Part shown: positions 44,218 through 53,393 of the stretch, one piece after another
How positions within the stretch are numbered: the stretch's first letter is position 1
How the letters are laid out: every line of letters starts with the position of its first letter
Assembly (NCBI RefSeq): GCF_016595215.1
Contig: NZ_JAENHK010000001.1
Location: 992,001 to 1,056,000 of the forward strand
DNA from: Chryseobacterium paridis
GTDB taxonomy: Bacteria; Bacteroidota; Bacteroidia; Flavobacteriales; Weeksellaceae
Direction of reading: 5' to 3'
DNA length: 64,000 nucleotides
The notes under the pieces: model-generated
Told to the model about the DNA's origin: nothing
The model's input: the letters and a program-made list of their open reading frames with translations, nothing else
The model's database searches: none
Position numbers and translations under genes: made by a program

Positions 44218-45756
44218 TTGAAAAAAGAATATGACATACTTGTAATCGGCAGTGGATTAGGAGGTCTTGTTTCGGCTCTGATTTTAGCCAAAGAAGGCTT
44301 TAAAGTATGTGTATTGGAAAAAAATAATCAATATGGAGGTAATTTACAGACCTTTTCACGGGATAAGCTAATCTTTGATACTGGAGTTCACTATCTGGGA
44401 GGGCTTTCAAAAGGGGAGAATCTACATCAGTATTTTTCGTATCTGGAAATAATGAATGACCTGGAGATCCATAAGATGGATGAAGATGGTTTTGACAAAA
44501 TTACTTTTAATGGTGATGAAACAGAATATCCGCATGCTCAGGGCTACGATAATTTTGTAAAACAACTGTCTCATTTTTTTCCGGACGAGAAGGAAAACCT
44601 GGAACGGTATTGCGAAGGAGTACAGTATGTATGCAGTCATTTTCCCAGATATAATGTTATTGGAAAAGATCATTATAATGAAGAAATTCTCCACCTGAAT
44701 ACCAGAAGATTTATTGAGTCCATCACTTCGAATAAAAAACTACAATCCGTATTATTAGGTTCTAATTTTCTTTATGGAGGAGATTCTGAAAATACCCCGT
44801 TTTATGTACATGCACTTACGGTTAATTCCTGTATTCAAAGTGCTTATAAATGTGTGAAAGGAGGAAGTCAGATTTCGAAACTGCTGATAAGAAAACTACG
44901 GGAATATGGTGCAGAAGTACATAAACATACTGAAGTTTCTGAAATGATCTTTGATGATAATGGAATTCTTGTTGCTGTAAATACGTCGGCAGGGAAAGAA
45001 TATGCTGCCAAGAAATTTATTTCCAATATAGATATTCGCTCAACGCTTAAGTTAATCAATGAGAAGAGGTGGCGAAAATCTTTTCTGAACAGGGTTCTGA
45101 GTTGGGAACCTATTTCATCCTGTTTTAGTGTGTATCTTATTTTGAAACCTGGTAGTCTCCCTTATTTCAATAATAATGTTTATCACTATTCTTCCGAAGA
45201 TCATGTTTGGGATGCCTATCGTTATGAGAAGCAAACTTGGCCGGAGAATTATATGCTTACTGCGACGGCTTCAAAGTACCATCCGGAATTTGCAGAAAGC
45301 TTAACTGCGATCTCTTATATGGATTTCGATGAGGTGAAAATCTGGCAAAAAACGACAAACACGGTTGCAGAAAAGCATGAAAGAGGATCAGAATATGAGG
45401 CGTTTAAGTTAGAAAAAGCCAATAAGATGATTGATGCTTTAGAAAAGAAAATTCCTGAGCTCAGGAAAATGATTACTTCGATCTATACTTCTTCTCCACT
45501 TTCTTATCGTGACTATATTGGAAGTTTCGAAGGGAATATGTACGGTTACGCTAAAAGTTCCGAAAACCCTTTAAAGACAATGGTTTCACCAAGAACTAAG
45601 ATTGATAATCTTTTTTTGACTGGCCAGTCTGTTAATATGCATGGTATTCTGGGATGTACAATCGGTGCTTTCAGTACCTGTGCTGAGATTTTGGGGAAAG
45701 ATCTCATTGATGAACGTTTGGAGCAAATGATAAAAGAAAATCATGAGGAAAAGTAA
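44218..45756 (+). CDS. CrtI/retinol-saturase-like FAD oxidoreductase
   Basis: 512 residues starting at TTG 44218 (MKKEYDILVIG), as no in-frame ATG fits the Rossmann start. GSGLGG at residues 11-16 binds FAD, and NNQYGGNLQTF follows the CrtI pattern. The C-terminal block NLFLTGQSVNMHGILGCTIGAF is typical of the phytoene desaturase/retinol saturase group. In this context it may set double bonds in the polyene or modify the ring. It overlaps the next gene by 14 bases. Confidence 0.86.
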   Translation: MKKEYDILVIGSGLGGLVSALILAKEGFKVCVLEKNNQYGGNLQTFSRDKLIFDTGVHYLGGLSKGENLHQYFSYLEIMNDLEIHKMDEDGFDKITFNGDETEYPHAQGYDNFVKQLSHFFPDEKENLERYCEGVQYVCSHFPRYNVIGKDHYNEEILHLNTRRFIESITSNKKLQSVLLGSNFLYGGDSENTPFYVHALTVNSCIQSAYKCVKGGSQISKLLIRKLREYGAEVHKHTEVSEMIFDDNGILVAVNTSAGKEYAAKKFISNIDIRSTLKLINEKRWRKSFLNRVLSWEPISSCFSVYLILKPGSLPYFNNNVYHYSSEDHVWDAYRYEKQTWPENYMLTATASKYHPEFAESLTAISYMDFDEVKIWQKTTNTVAEKHERGSEYEAFKLEKANKMIDALEKKIPELRKMITSIYTSSPLSYRDYIGSFEGNMYGYAKSSENPLKTMVSPRTKIDNLFLTGQSVNMHGILGCTIGAFSTCAEILGKDLIDERLEQMIKENHEEK

Positions 45757-47449
45757 CATCAAGTCAGTATATCCAATCATAAAAAAGGATCTTTTTTTAA
45801 TAGCATTCTCTTTTTTCCTGATGCTTTTTCTTATTTCGTGTGGTATTAGAAAATCAATCCATCATATTCCAGAAGTAAAACAATATAAACTGGAAATCCC
45901 AAAAGTAGATAAGATCAATGATTCCACTTTTAGCTATAATCAAAATTATTTAACCAAGAATAAGCAGCAGCTCTGGGAATTGTATATTAAAGGTAATCCT
46001 CTTCAGCTGGGGTACAATAATGGTGCTCTTACTAAAGATCTCATGCAGAAACAAGAGGCTATTTTCTTTTCTAAAGTAGAAGGTTTTGTTCCATCTAAAT
46101 TTAAGCAAAAACTATTGCGCGGCTTTTTGAAATGGTATAACAGGAAAATGTACCTTAATGTAAGAGAAGATTATCAGGCTGAGCTATATGGTTTATCTCA
46201 GTATTCTTCCGATCAGTATGACTTTATTGCTCCCAGATATCTGCGAAGTTTGTATCTGCACGGAGCGCATGATATTGGTCACGCAATGCAGGATCTGGCG
46301 ATAGTGGGATGCAGCTCTCTGGCGGTTTGGAATGAAAATACAGAAGATGGAGATCTATTGATTGGGAGAAATTTTGATTTTTATGTAGGCGATGATTTTG
46401 CTAAAAATAAGCTGGTAGAATTTATAGAACCAGAAGATGGGATTCCTTATATGTCCGTAAGCTGGCCTGGAATGATCGGAGTTGTTTCCGGAATGAATAA
46501 AGAAGGCATTACTGTAACGATCAATGCCGGCAAATCCAAAATCCCATTAACGGCAAAGACTCCCATATCACTGGTAACCAGGGAAATTTTGCAGTATGCT
46601 AAGAATATTGATGAGGCAATTGCTATCGCAAAAAAGAGAAAAGTCTTTGTGTCTGAATCTATATTGGTAGGAAGTGCCAATGATAAGAATGCTGTGATTA
46701 TAGAAGTGTCACCTCATAATTTTGGAGTATATAAAGTCCAGAATTCAAGCCGTGTTTTTTGCACTAATCATTTTCAATCGGACGCTTATAAAGATGATAA
46801 AAAGAATCAGAAACACATCCAGGAGAGTCATTCAGAATACCGATACGAAAAACTTCAGGAATTGCTTCAGGAAAATGGGAAATTAAATCCTGAGAAAATG
46901 GCTTCTCTTTTAAGAGACAGATCTGGGTTGAAGGGCGAGAAAATAGGATTTGGAAACGAAAAAGCAATTAATCAGCTGCTTGCCCACCATGCAGTAATAT
47001 TTTCACCACAGAAAAAAAAGGTTTGGGTTTCTTCAAACCCTTATCAATTGGGCGAATTTGTTTGTTATGACCTTAACAATATTTTCTCTGAAGATAGGTT
47101 AAAGTCTGGTGAGTTCGCTAATTCTCAATTGAATATTGCTAAAGATCCGTTCATTGATTCACAGGAATACAAAGATTACGAAGAATACAAAAAATTGAAT
47201 GCCCAAATAAAAGAGGCAATAGATGATAAAAAGAAAAGCCTTACGGAGGAATTTATCCAACACTATCAATCTTTAAATCCGGATTTATGGATTGTTTATT
47301 ATGAGGCAGGGAAATACTATTTCAATAAAAAAGATTATTCTAAGGCAAAAACTGAATTCGAAAAAGCCTTAACAAAAGAAATTACTACTATACCTGATCA
47401 AAAGACCATCGAAAAATATCTGAAAAAGACGAACAAGCATCTAAACTAA
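45743..47449 (+). CDS. C45-family acyltransferase/peptidase lipoprotein with C-terminal TPR
   Basis: 568 residues. A basic start and a hydrophobic stretch end in the lipobox LISC (Cys33). The Ntn-hydrolase nucleophile is Cys190 in IVGCSSLAVWNE, with LLIGRNFDFYVGD after it, as in acyl-CoA:6-aminopenicillanate acyltransferases. The last about 60 residues form a tetratricopeptide-like hairpin (EAGKYYFNKKDYSKAKTEFEKAL). In the cluster it is a candidate for joining the polyene acid to the dialkylresorcinol as an ester; this is inference from fold and place. Confidence 0.82.
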   Translation: MRKSNIKSVYPIIKKDLFLIAFSFFLMLFLISCGIRKSIHHIPEVKQYKLEIPKVDKINDSTFSYNQNYLTKNKQQLWELYIKGNPLQLGYNNGALTKDLMQKQEAIFFSKVEGFVPSKFKQKLLRGFLKWYNRKMYLNVREDYQAELYGLSQYSSDQYDFIAPRYLRSLYLHGAHDIGHAMQDLAIVGCSSLAVWNENTEDGDLLIGRNFDFYVGDDFAKNKLVEFIEPEDGIPYMSVSWPGMIGVVSGMNKEGITVTINAGKSKIPLTAKTPISLVTREILQYAKNIDEAIAIAKKRKVFVSESILVGSANDKNAVIIEVSPHNFGVYKVQNSSRVFCTNHFQSDAYKDDKKNQKHIQESHSEYRYEKLQELLQENGKLNPEKMASLLRDRSGLKGEKIGFGNEKAINQLLAHHAVIFSPQKKKVWVSSNPYQLGEFVCYDLNNIFSEDRLKSGEFANSQLNIAKDPFIDSQEYKDYEEYKKLNAQIKEAIDDKKKSLTEEFIQHYQSLNPDLWIVYYEAGKYYFNKKDYSKAKTEFEKALTKEITTIPDQKTIEKYLKKTNKHLN

Positions 47450-47549
47450 ATCTTACGCGGTTCTTCTTCCCTGGAAATTTAAAATCATTATTAAGAGTAG
47501 TAAGCATTGACGAAGGTTTATTGTTTTGTTTTTATTTTTGTTAATTTGA

Positions 47550-47557
47550 TACTTTTG
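47550..47557 (+). promoter_or_regulatory. -7 box in the AT-rich leader of the dihaem cytochrome gene
   Basis: TACTTTTG matches TAnnTTTG; a TTG at 47526-47528 is 21 bases upstream, a little wide. The gap 47450-47713 is otherwise very T-rich with no gene. Confidence 0.35.
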
Positions 47558-47713
47558 TGTTTTTTAAGGTTTAATTATTTATTTTATTGATTAATTATCT
47601 ATGTTTTGATTGTTTTGTTTTATTGTTTTAATTGATTTTAACTTTTGAATGTAAAATATTTGGCTATATGTCGATTTATTATTTATATTCGTTTTGTTAA
47701 AACTGTTAAATGA

Positions 47714-48808
47714 ATGAAGAATATTTATTTTTTATCCCTTTTATGTGTGTTTGTCATATTTTCCTGTAAGAATGATGATAGAATAGAAGGAGTAGCTGTA
47801 GAAACCCCTCGTGTTAATTTTGATATTAATGCCGTTCCATATGCTAAATTATCTACTTATGCTTTTTTTACCGGAGAATTGAAAAATTTATCTCCCACGA
47901 AAAAAGTCATCCCCTACGAACCTGCCAGCTCTCTTTTTACTGACTATGCTTTAAAAAAGAGATTTATCTGGATGCCGGAAGGGGTGAAAGCCACTTTCGA
48001 TGCTGATAATAAAACATTGAATTTTCCTGTAGGAACAGTTTTAATAAAGAGCTTTTACTACACTACTGTACAGCCAAATAATACAACCAAAATACTTGAA
48101 ACCCGGTTAATGATACGAAAATCAAGCGGGTGGATATTTGCGGAGTATCTATGGAATGATGACCAAACAGAGGCGAATCTGGTGACTGGCAGTGACTTTA
48201 CCAGTGGCAGTTCTAAAAATCTGACCTTTAAAAAAGAGAATAATGATGTGATGACGATAGATTACAGAATACCATCAGAATCAGAATGCTATGCTTGTCA
48301 CAAACTGGATAATAAGCCAATCCCTATCGGAGTGAAACCTCAAAACCTGAATACGACTTATAACTATGGAGGAGGTGTTAAAAACCAATTACAAAAATTA
48401 TTAGATGAAGGATATCTGGTGAGCTATCCAGCCAATATTGTTTCTACGGTTAACTATAAAGATACCAGTAAACCTCTGGAGATTCGCATACGATCTTATT
48501 TGGATATCAACTGTGGACATTGCCATCAGCAGAATGCACGTTGCGATTATCGTGCAATCCGATTGAATTTTAGCCAGACAACGAACTTAACGAACATGGG
48601 TGTTTGTGTAGTGGCAGATGAACCAATAGATGCGTCAATACAAAGGATCATAGCACCGGGAAATCATAATAAATCGGTCATGAACTTTAGGCTTAGTTCT
48701 GTAGATGAAAGTAAAAGAATGCCTTTGTTAGGACGAACAATAGTGCATGACGAAGGGGTAGAACTTTTGAGACAGTGGATCAATTCCCTGAATCAAAACT
48801 GCCCATAA
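47714..48808 (+). CDS. SO2930-family dihaem c-type cytochrome-like lipoprotein
   Basis: 364 residues with lipoprotein signal ending at IFSC. Two haem motifs, CYACH (near 195) and CGHCH (near 270), with the block ASSLFTDYALKKRFIWMPEG typical of the SO2930/TIGR03806 family. Probably an envelope electron carrier. It interrupts the two flexirubin arms and has no clear link to the pathway; the gene after it is in the same direction with a 24-base gap. Confidence 0.87.
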   Translation: MKNIYFLSLLCVFVIFSCKNDDRIEGVAVETPRVNFDINAVPYAKLSTYAFFTGELKNLSPTKKVIPYEPASSLFTDYALKKRFIWMPEGVKATFDADNKTLNFPVGTVLIKSFYYTTVQPNNTTKILETRLMIRKSSGWIFAEYLWNDDQTEANLVTGSDFTSGSSKNLTFKKENNDVMTIDYRIPSESECYACHKLDNKPIPIGVKPQNLNTTYNYGGGVKNQLQKLLDEGYLVSYPANIVSTVNYKDTSKPLEIRIRSYLDINCGHCHQQNARCDYRAIRLNFSQTTNLTNMGVCVVADEPIDASIQRIIAPGNHNKSVMNFRLSSVDESKRMPLLGRTIVHDEGVELLRQWINSLNQNCP

Positions 48809-48832
48809 AATATAATAACCAAACTGAAAAAT

Positions 48833-50845
48833 ATGAGAAAAATTTTATCCCTTTTTGTTCTATTATTGAATATAACATGGGGAATGGCTCAATTGACATG
48901 TGCTTCTGCAATAGATATTACAGCAGGAACATATACAGCACCCGCAGTTACAGGAATAGCCCCTACTGCAGTTTGTGGCTTGGGAACTCTTGGAACAAAG
49001 GGATTATGGTATAAATATACAGCGACGCAAAACAAGAGCATTACTGTTTCCAGTGTTATTGCAGGACAAAACGTAGATACCCGATTGATCGTATTTAAAG
49101 GAAGCTGTGGCTCTCTGACCTGTGTAGCAGCAAATGATGACTTTTCAAGTAATTCTTCACAGGTAACATTTGCTGCAACGGCTGGAACTGTGTATTATAT
49201 TGTATTTGATAACAAATGGTCTAGCTTAGGTTTTAATTTTACGCTATCTGAAGCTCCTCCTATTATAAGCAGACTGTCATTTACTTCTCAACCGGTGAGT
49301 GCGGCTGGAATTTACAATAATTGTGTGGTAGATATGAATGGCGATTACCTGGATGACATTGTATCTGTTATCAATAGTACCCAAATGATTATATCTTATC
49401 AGCAACCGGGGGGAACATTTAATAATGTTTCTTATACCATTCCCAGTACTATTGTACAGCCTACCTGGAGTATTGCAGCAGGGGATTATGACAATAACGG
49501 TTTTAATGATCTGATCTACGGTTCAGGAAGCGGGATCGCTTTTGTAAAAGCAAATGCTGATGGAACAGGTTACACTTCTGACAGAAAACCTCAGTCATTT
49601 CTAACACAGCGGACCAATTTTATCGATATCAATAAAGATGGGAAGCTGGATGCTTTTGTCTGCGACGATAATGCTCCCAACAGATTTTATATCAATGACG
49701 GAACCAATATGAACCATTATCAGGGAGGATTGGGAGACTTTCCTTCAGGAGGTAATTATGGTTCTATTTGGATCGATTATGATAATGATGGAGATATGGA
49801 TCTTTATATTGCAAAATGCAGTGGCGGAGGTTCAGGCCCTGGAGGAAACATCGATGAGTTGTTGAGGAATAACGGAAACGGAACATTCACCAATGTAGCG
49901 GTTGCCGCAAATATGGCGAATCCGACTCAAACCTGGTCTTCTGCATGGGGAGATTTTAATAATGATGGCTGGATGGATGCGGTGATAGGAATAAATTCGA
50001 CGGCAAACGGATTGAGCAAAGTCATGAAAAATAATGGGGATGGCACGTTTACAGATGTATCAATCGGATCAGGATATGAGACTATAAACAGTTTAAGCAG
50101 AGAATATGTAGCTTATGATTTTGACAATGACGGGTTTCTCGATATACTGGGTGCTGGGAATACCATTATGTTTGGAGATGGAACATTTAAATTCTCCCCT
50201 AATCTTAACCCCTATACTTTGGATCATGACAACAGACCTATTGGAGATTTGAATAATGATGGCTTTTTAGATATCCAAAATGGGACTATGATACTGTTGA
50301 ATGATGGAAACACCAATAAGTGGTTAAAAGTGACCCTAAAAGGAACCGAAAGTAATAGAAATGGAATCGGAGCTAGGGTTGAGATCTACGGAGCCTGGGG
50401 AAAACAGATTCGTGATGTACAAAGTGGTGTAGGATTCCAGAATATGAATACATTAAACGTTCATTTTGGAATTGGTCAGGCTACTGCTATTACAAAAGTT
50501 GTTGTAAAATGGCCTTCAGGTCTGGTAGACGTAATATATAATGTAACTCCGAATACAACAGTGAACGTTGTGGAAGGAACACATTTAGATGTTAAAGAAG
50601 TTCAGGATTCCAAAGAGCTATTGACAGTGTATCCAAATCCAAGTGATGATATGATATTCTTTAAATCTGGCAATGATTTTATCCCTGTAGAAGCGAAAAT
50701 ATATGAGTTAACGGGCAGGATAGCTTTACAAGCCAAAGTTGAAAGAAGCTCTGTCTCAATTAAACAATTAAACTCAGGTGTCTATATCCTTGTGGTAATG
50801 GATAAGAATAGTAAAACATATTCTCAGAAAATAACCAAAAAATAA
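48833..50845 (+). CDS. FG-GAP/ASPIC-UnbV surface protein with T9SS sorting domain
   Basis: 670 residues with a signal peptide ending at WGMAQ. A beta-sandwich part of about 120 residues precedes FG-GAP/VCBS repeats with calcium-binding loops (DYDNNGFNDL, DINKDGKLDA, DYDNDGDMDL, DFNNDGWMDA, DFDNDGFLDI, DLNNDGFLDI). The ASPIC/UnbV domain (NRNGIGARVEIYG...KVVVKWPSGL) comes next, then a type IX secretion sorting domain (VYPNPSDDM... ending KTYSQKITKK). It should be exported to the surface. It pairs with the dihaem cytochrome. Confidence 0.93.
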   Translation: MRKILSLFVLLLNITWGMAQLTCASAIDITAGTYTAPAVTGIAPTAVCGLGTLGTKGLWYKYTATQNKSITVSSVIAGQNVDTRLIVFKGSCGSLTCVAANDDFSSNSSQVTFAATAGTVYYIVFDNKWSSLGFNFTLSEAPPIISRLSFTSQPVSAAGIYNNCVVDMNGDYLDDIVSVINSTQMIISYQQPGGTFNNVSYTIPSTIVQPTWSIAAGDYDNNGFNDLIYGSGSGIAFVKANADGTGYTSDRKPQSFLTQRTNFIDINKDGKLDAFVCDDNAPNRFYINDGTNMNHYQGGLGDFPSGGNYGSIWIDYDNDGDMDLYIAKCSGGGSGPGGNIDELLRNNGNGTFTNVAVAANMANPTQTWSSAWGDFNNDGWMDAVIGINSTANGLSKVMKNNGDGTFTDVSIGSGYETINSLSREYVAYDFDNDGFLDILGAGNTIMFGDGTFKFSPNLNPYTLDHDNRPIGDLNNDGFLDIQNGTMILLNDGNTNKWLKVTLKGTESNRNGIGARVEIYGAWGKQIRDVQSGVGFQNMNTLNVHFGIGQATAITKVVVKWPSGLVDVIYNVTPNTTVNVVEGTHLDVKEVQDSKELLTVYPNPSDDMIFFKSGNDFIPVEAKIYELTGRIALQAKVERSSVSIKQLNSGVYILVVMDKNSKTYSQKITKK

Positions 50846-50866
50846 AATTCCACACATAATAAGCTG

Positions 50867-50895
50867 CTGCAGGATCGAAAGGTCTTGCAGTTTTT
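50867..50895 (+). terminator. Terminator after the T9SS-sorted protein gene
   Basis: The stem CTGCAGGATC / GGTCTTGCAG with GAAA tetraloop (50867-50890, two G-T pairs) is followed by TTTTTGTTT. Confidence 0.88.
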
Positions 50896-50941
50896 GTTTA
50901 TATTGCCGGATCAAATAATGTAAAAAATTATTGAAGAAAAC

Positions 50942-51307
50942 ATGATTTCAAAGAAAATAAAAATAGTATTCAGTATTCCATTCGTTATTATTCTGTTATA
51001 TACAGGCTATTTACTGAATATTTATGATTCAATTCCCCAGATTATTCCCATTCATGGATATGGAAAAAATACAGATGGATTTGGGAGTAAAATATTTTTA
51101 TTTTTTCCGATTGTTCTTAATTTAATTCTATTGATGTTCATCTGGTGGATCATCAAAAGTCCTGATAAGATCAATCTGTCATTTGAAGTTAAGGAGGAGG
51201 ATAAAGCCAGTACTTATGCTACCGTACAAATGGTGTTGGCTGTTCTTTCTATTTTTATCACCATTATTCTTACCATTCTTTTATTTTATGGAGTTGTATT
51301 TAAGTAA
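50942..51307 (+). CDS. DUF1648-like membrane protein
   Basis: 121 residues with three membrane segments (about 8-26, 48-70 and 94-118). The loop after the first reads YDSIPQIIPIHGYGKNTDGFGSK, the DUF1648 pattern. Function unknown. It converges with the glycosyltransferase gene; no terminator was seen in the 49-base gap. Confidence 0.72.
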   Translation: MISKKIKIVFSIPFVIILLYTGYLLNIYDSIPQIIPIHGYGKNTDGFGSKIFLFFPIVLNLILLMFIWWIIKSPDKINLSFEVKEEDKASTYATVQMVLAVLSIFITIILTILLFYGVVFK

Positions 51308-51356
51308 TTCTTAGATACTTTTGTTTGCCGAAATAACGAGAGAGGTGAAATCTTCC

Positions 51357-52523
51357 TTACTCAGGACTCACTTTATTCAGAAAAAGATAGACTCCAATTC
51401 CAGAAATAGCAGATGTTGATGTTGCCAGGATCAAACTGCCTATAATGTATTGAAGAAGGTTATTTTTAACCAGTTCAAAATTCAATTCCTGATTTATAAT
51501 ATTGCTTTCTCCATGCACAAAAGGTGCACCTATAAACAATGATGCGGCAATAATGAATGGGATGAATGGGGGCAAGCTTATATTAGAGGCAACAAAAGCC
51601 AGGACCTTATTCAATTTGAAAAGAACAGAAAGTGAAATGACAAGCAGAGTTTGGAAACCCCAAAAAGGAGAGAGCCCTATAAAAACACCCAAAGCAACAG
51701 AAAATGCTTTGATACGATTAGTTCCGGCACTTTCAAGAACATCTTCTTTTATGAATCTTTTAAAACTTTTCTTTCTGAAATTATTGATGAAATTCCGAGG
51801 AATAATATATAATAAAGTGATCGTAACAAGAATCGTATTTAAAATGCTGATTCTTGTAAAATCTTTAAATGGTCTGAAATGAGAAACCCTTTCAGCAGGA
51901 TCATACAGTACTTTTATAGGAACATTTTTTACAGGAATATGTTTCCATGCAGATCTTACAATGATTTCGATTTCAAATTCGAACTTGGGGGTAAAATATT
52001 TTTTAGGAATTCTAAGAAGAGGGTATAAGCGATAACCAGATTGGGTATCTTCTAATTTAATACCCGTTTCAAACCAAAACCAGAAATTGGAAAAACGGTT
52101 TCCGAAACTACTTTTCTTCGGGATTCCATCCTGAGACATATTTCGGTTACCGATTAATAGAACATCTTCCTTTTCCTGAAGCAGGGCGTCAACAAAAACA
52201 GGAATATCATTGGGGTAGTGCTGACCATCAGAATCAATGGTTATAGCATAATGATATCCAAGTTCTTTTGCTTTTCGAAACCCGATTTTTAGCCCATTTC
52301 CTTTTCCTTTGTTTTCAGGCAAAGTGATAATCGATATCTGAGGATAGCTATTGAGTATCTGAGTAGTAGAATCCGTAGAACCATCATTTACAACAACAAT
52401 GTTTTGGGTGTATTCCAGGACACCATCAATAACCCTGTTAAGAGTTTTTTCATTATTGTATGTAGGAATTAAAACACATATTTTCTTTTCAGAAATTGCA
52501 TTTTGTACTTCAGGAAGGGTCAT
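51357..52523 (-). CDS. Family 2 glycosyltransferase fused to DUF2062
   Basis: 388 residues. The GT2 domain (CVLIPTYNNEKTLNRVIDGV, VVVNDGSTDSTTQIL, ITIDSDGQHYPND) covers residues 10-240. The C-terminal DUF2062 membrane domain (VALGVFIGLSPFWGFQTLL) spans about 275-385. In flexirubin clusters a GT2 of this kind is regularly present, but its acceptor is not known. It is the last gene of the minus arm. Confidence 0.85.
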   Translation of the reverse strand: MTLPEVQNAISEKKICVLIPTYNNEKTLNRVIDGVLEYTQNIVVVNDGSTDSTTQILNSYPQISIITLPENKGKGNGLKIGFRKAKELGYHYAITIDSDGQHYPNDIPVFVDALLQEKEDVLLIGNRNMSQDGIPKKSSFGNRFSNFWFWFETGIKLEDTQSGYRLYPLLRIPKKYFTPKFEFEIEIIVRSAWKHIPVKNVPIKVLYDPAERVSHFRPFKDFTRISILNTILVTITLLYIIPRNFINNFRKKSFKRFIKEDVLESAGTNRIKAFSVALGVFIGLSPFWGFQTLLVISLSVLFKLNKVLAFVASNISLPPFIPFIIAASLFIGAPFVHGESNIINQELNFELVKNNLLQYIIGSLILATSTSAISGIGVYLFLNKVSPE

Positions 52524-52527
52524 TGTT

Positions 52528-53013
52528 TTATTTTAACGAAGCTTTTTCTGTAGCGGTAAAGGTTTTCGACTGTGCTGCAAACTTCTGAATGTAACTTTTT
52601 AAAGCTGAATTCTGTTTGCTGTAGTTACTCAAAATAAATGCTTTATCATCTTTTAAACTGGAGTGATACCCTACAATTTTAGGAATGTTTTCCTGAACGC
52701 TCAATCGGATCAGCCTTAATTCAATATTATTAGGGTTACTTTTTATAACATTTTCAAGGCTTGTTGCTCCTGTTTTTACAAATGATTTTCTTTTTCCTTT
52801 TTCTGTAGTTACCTTCGCTTCCATAATCTGTGCAGCAGCCTTGTAACCTGAAGTAATAGGATCAGAAGCAGATTGTTTTTCCGCAACGTTGATGAACGTT
52901 TGTGTGTTGGCATTAGATTGATTAGCTTTTGCATAGCTATTTCTTAATGCTTCCAAATCAGAGGACTGGAAGAAAAAGAGAAAAGCTGTTATCAGTGATA
53001 AGATCAATTTCAT
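52528..53013 (-). CDS. Secreted hypothetical protein of the flexirubin cluster
   Basis: 161 residues. A signal peptide (MKLILSLITAFLFFFQSS) precedes an Ala/Ser/Lys-rich helical part (LRNSYAKANQSNANTQTFI, IELRLIRLSVQENIPKIVGY). No named family was recognised. It overlaps the dehydratase gene by 4 bases and precedes the glycosyltransferase by 4 bases, so it belongs to the operon. Confidence 0.7.
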   Translation of the reverse strand: MKLILSLITAFLFFFQSSDLEALRNSYAKANQSNANTQTFINVAEKQSASDPITSGYKAAAQIMEAKVTTEKGKRKSFVKTGATSLENVIKSNPNNIELRLIRLSVQENIPKIVGYHSSLKDDKAFILSNYSKQNSALKSYIQKFAAQSKTFTATEKASLK

Positions 53014-53390
53014 GAGGTTTGTCTTTTATAGTGTACTGACATTTTTAAAGCAATTGTCTCGCCAAATAAAGTAGTATTCTTTACTTTTACCTCTTCTTCA
53101 CTTTCACTGATATCCAATTGTACGGTAAGGTCAGGCGTTTCAAATGGATTGATAATCGCCATAAACTTTACATTGGAAGCGGTTTTTAAAAATAATTTTG
53201 AACCCGTGAATTCTTCAGTTAGTTCTTTTACAATCTGCATCATGCATACGCCTGGTGTAACAGGATTTCCAGGAAAATGGCCTCTGAAAATTTCGTGATC
53301 CTTATTTAACTTAATATGGGCAACGAAACTTCCGTTTTCTCCTTTATCATGGGATTGTAAATTATAAAAGTCTGTAAGAATGGTTTGCAT
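53010..53390 (-). CDS. FabZ/ApeI-like hot-dog protein with substituted catalytic residue
   Basis: 126 residues. The dehydratase motif reads RGHFPGNPVTPGVCMMQIVKE. His38 is kept, but the acidic residue 14 positions later is Gln52 where FabZ has Glu. The fold is that of 3-hydroxyacyl-ACP dehydratases and the position in the cluster matches the polyene dehydratase (ApeI-like). Either it works with another base or its role is structural, paired with the dehydratase-like gene at the right window edge. It starts just after the lipoprotein gene. Confidence 0.8.
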   Translation of the reverse strand: MQTILTDFYNLQSHDKGENGSFVAHIKLNKDHEIFRGHFPGNPVTPGVCMMQIVKELTEEFTGSKLFLKTASNVKFMAIINPFETPDLTVQLDISESEEEVKVKNTTLFGETIALKMSVHYKRQTS

Positions 53391-53393
53391 CTG

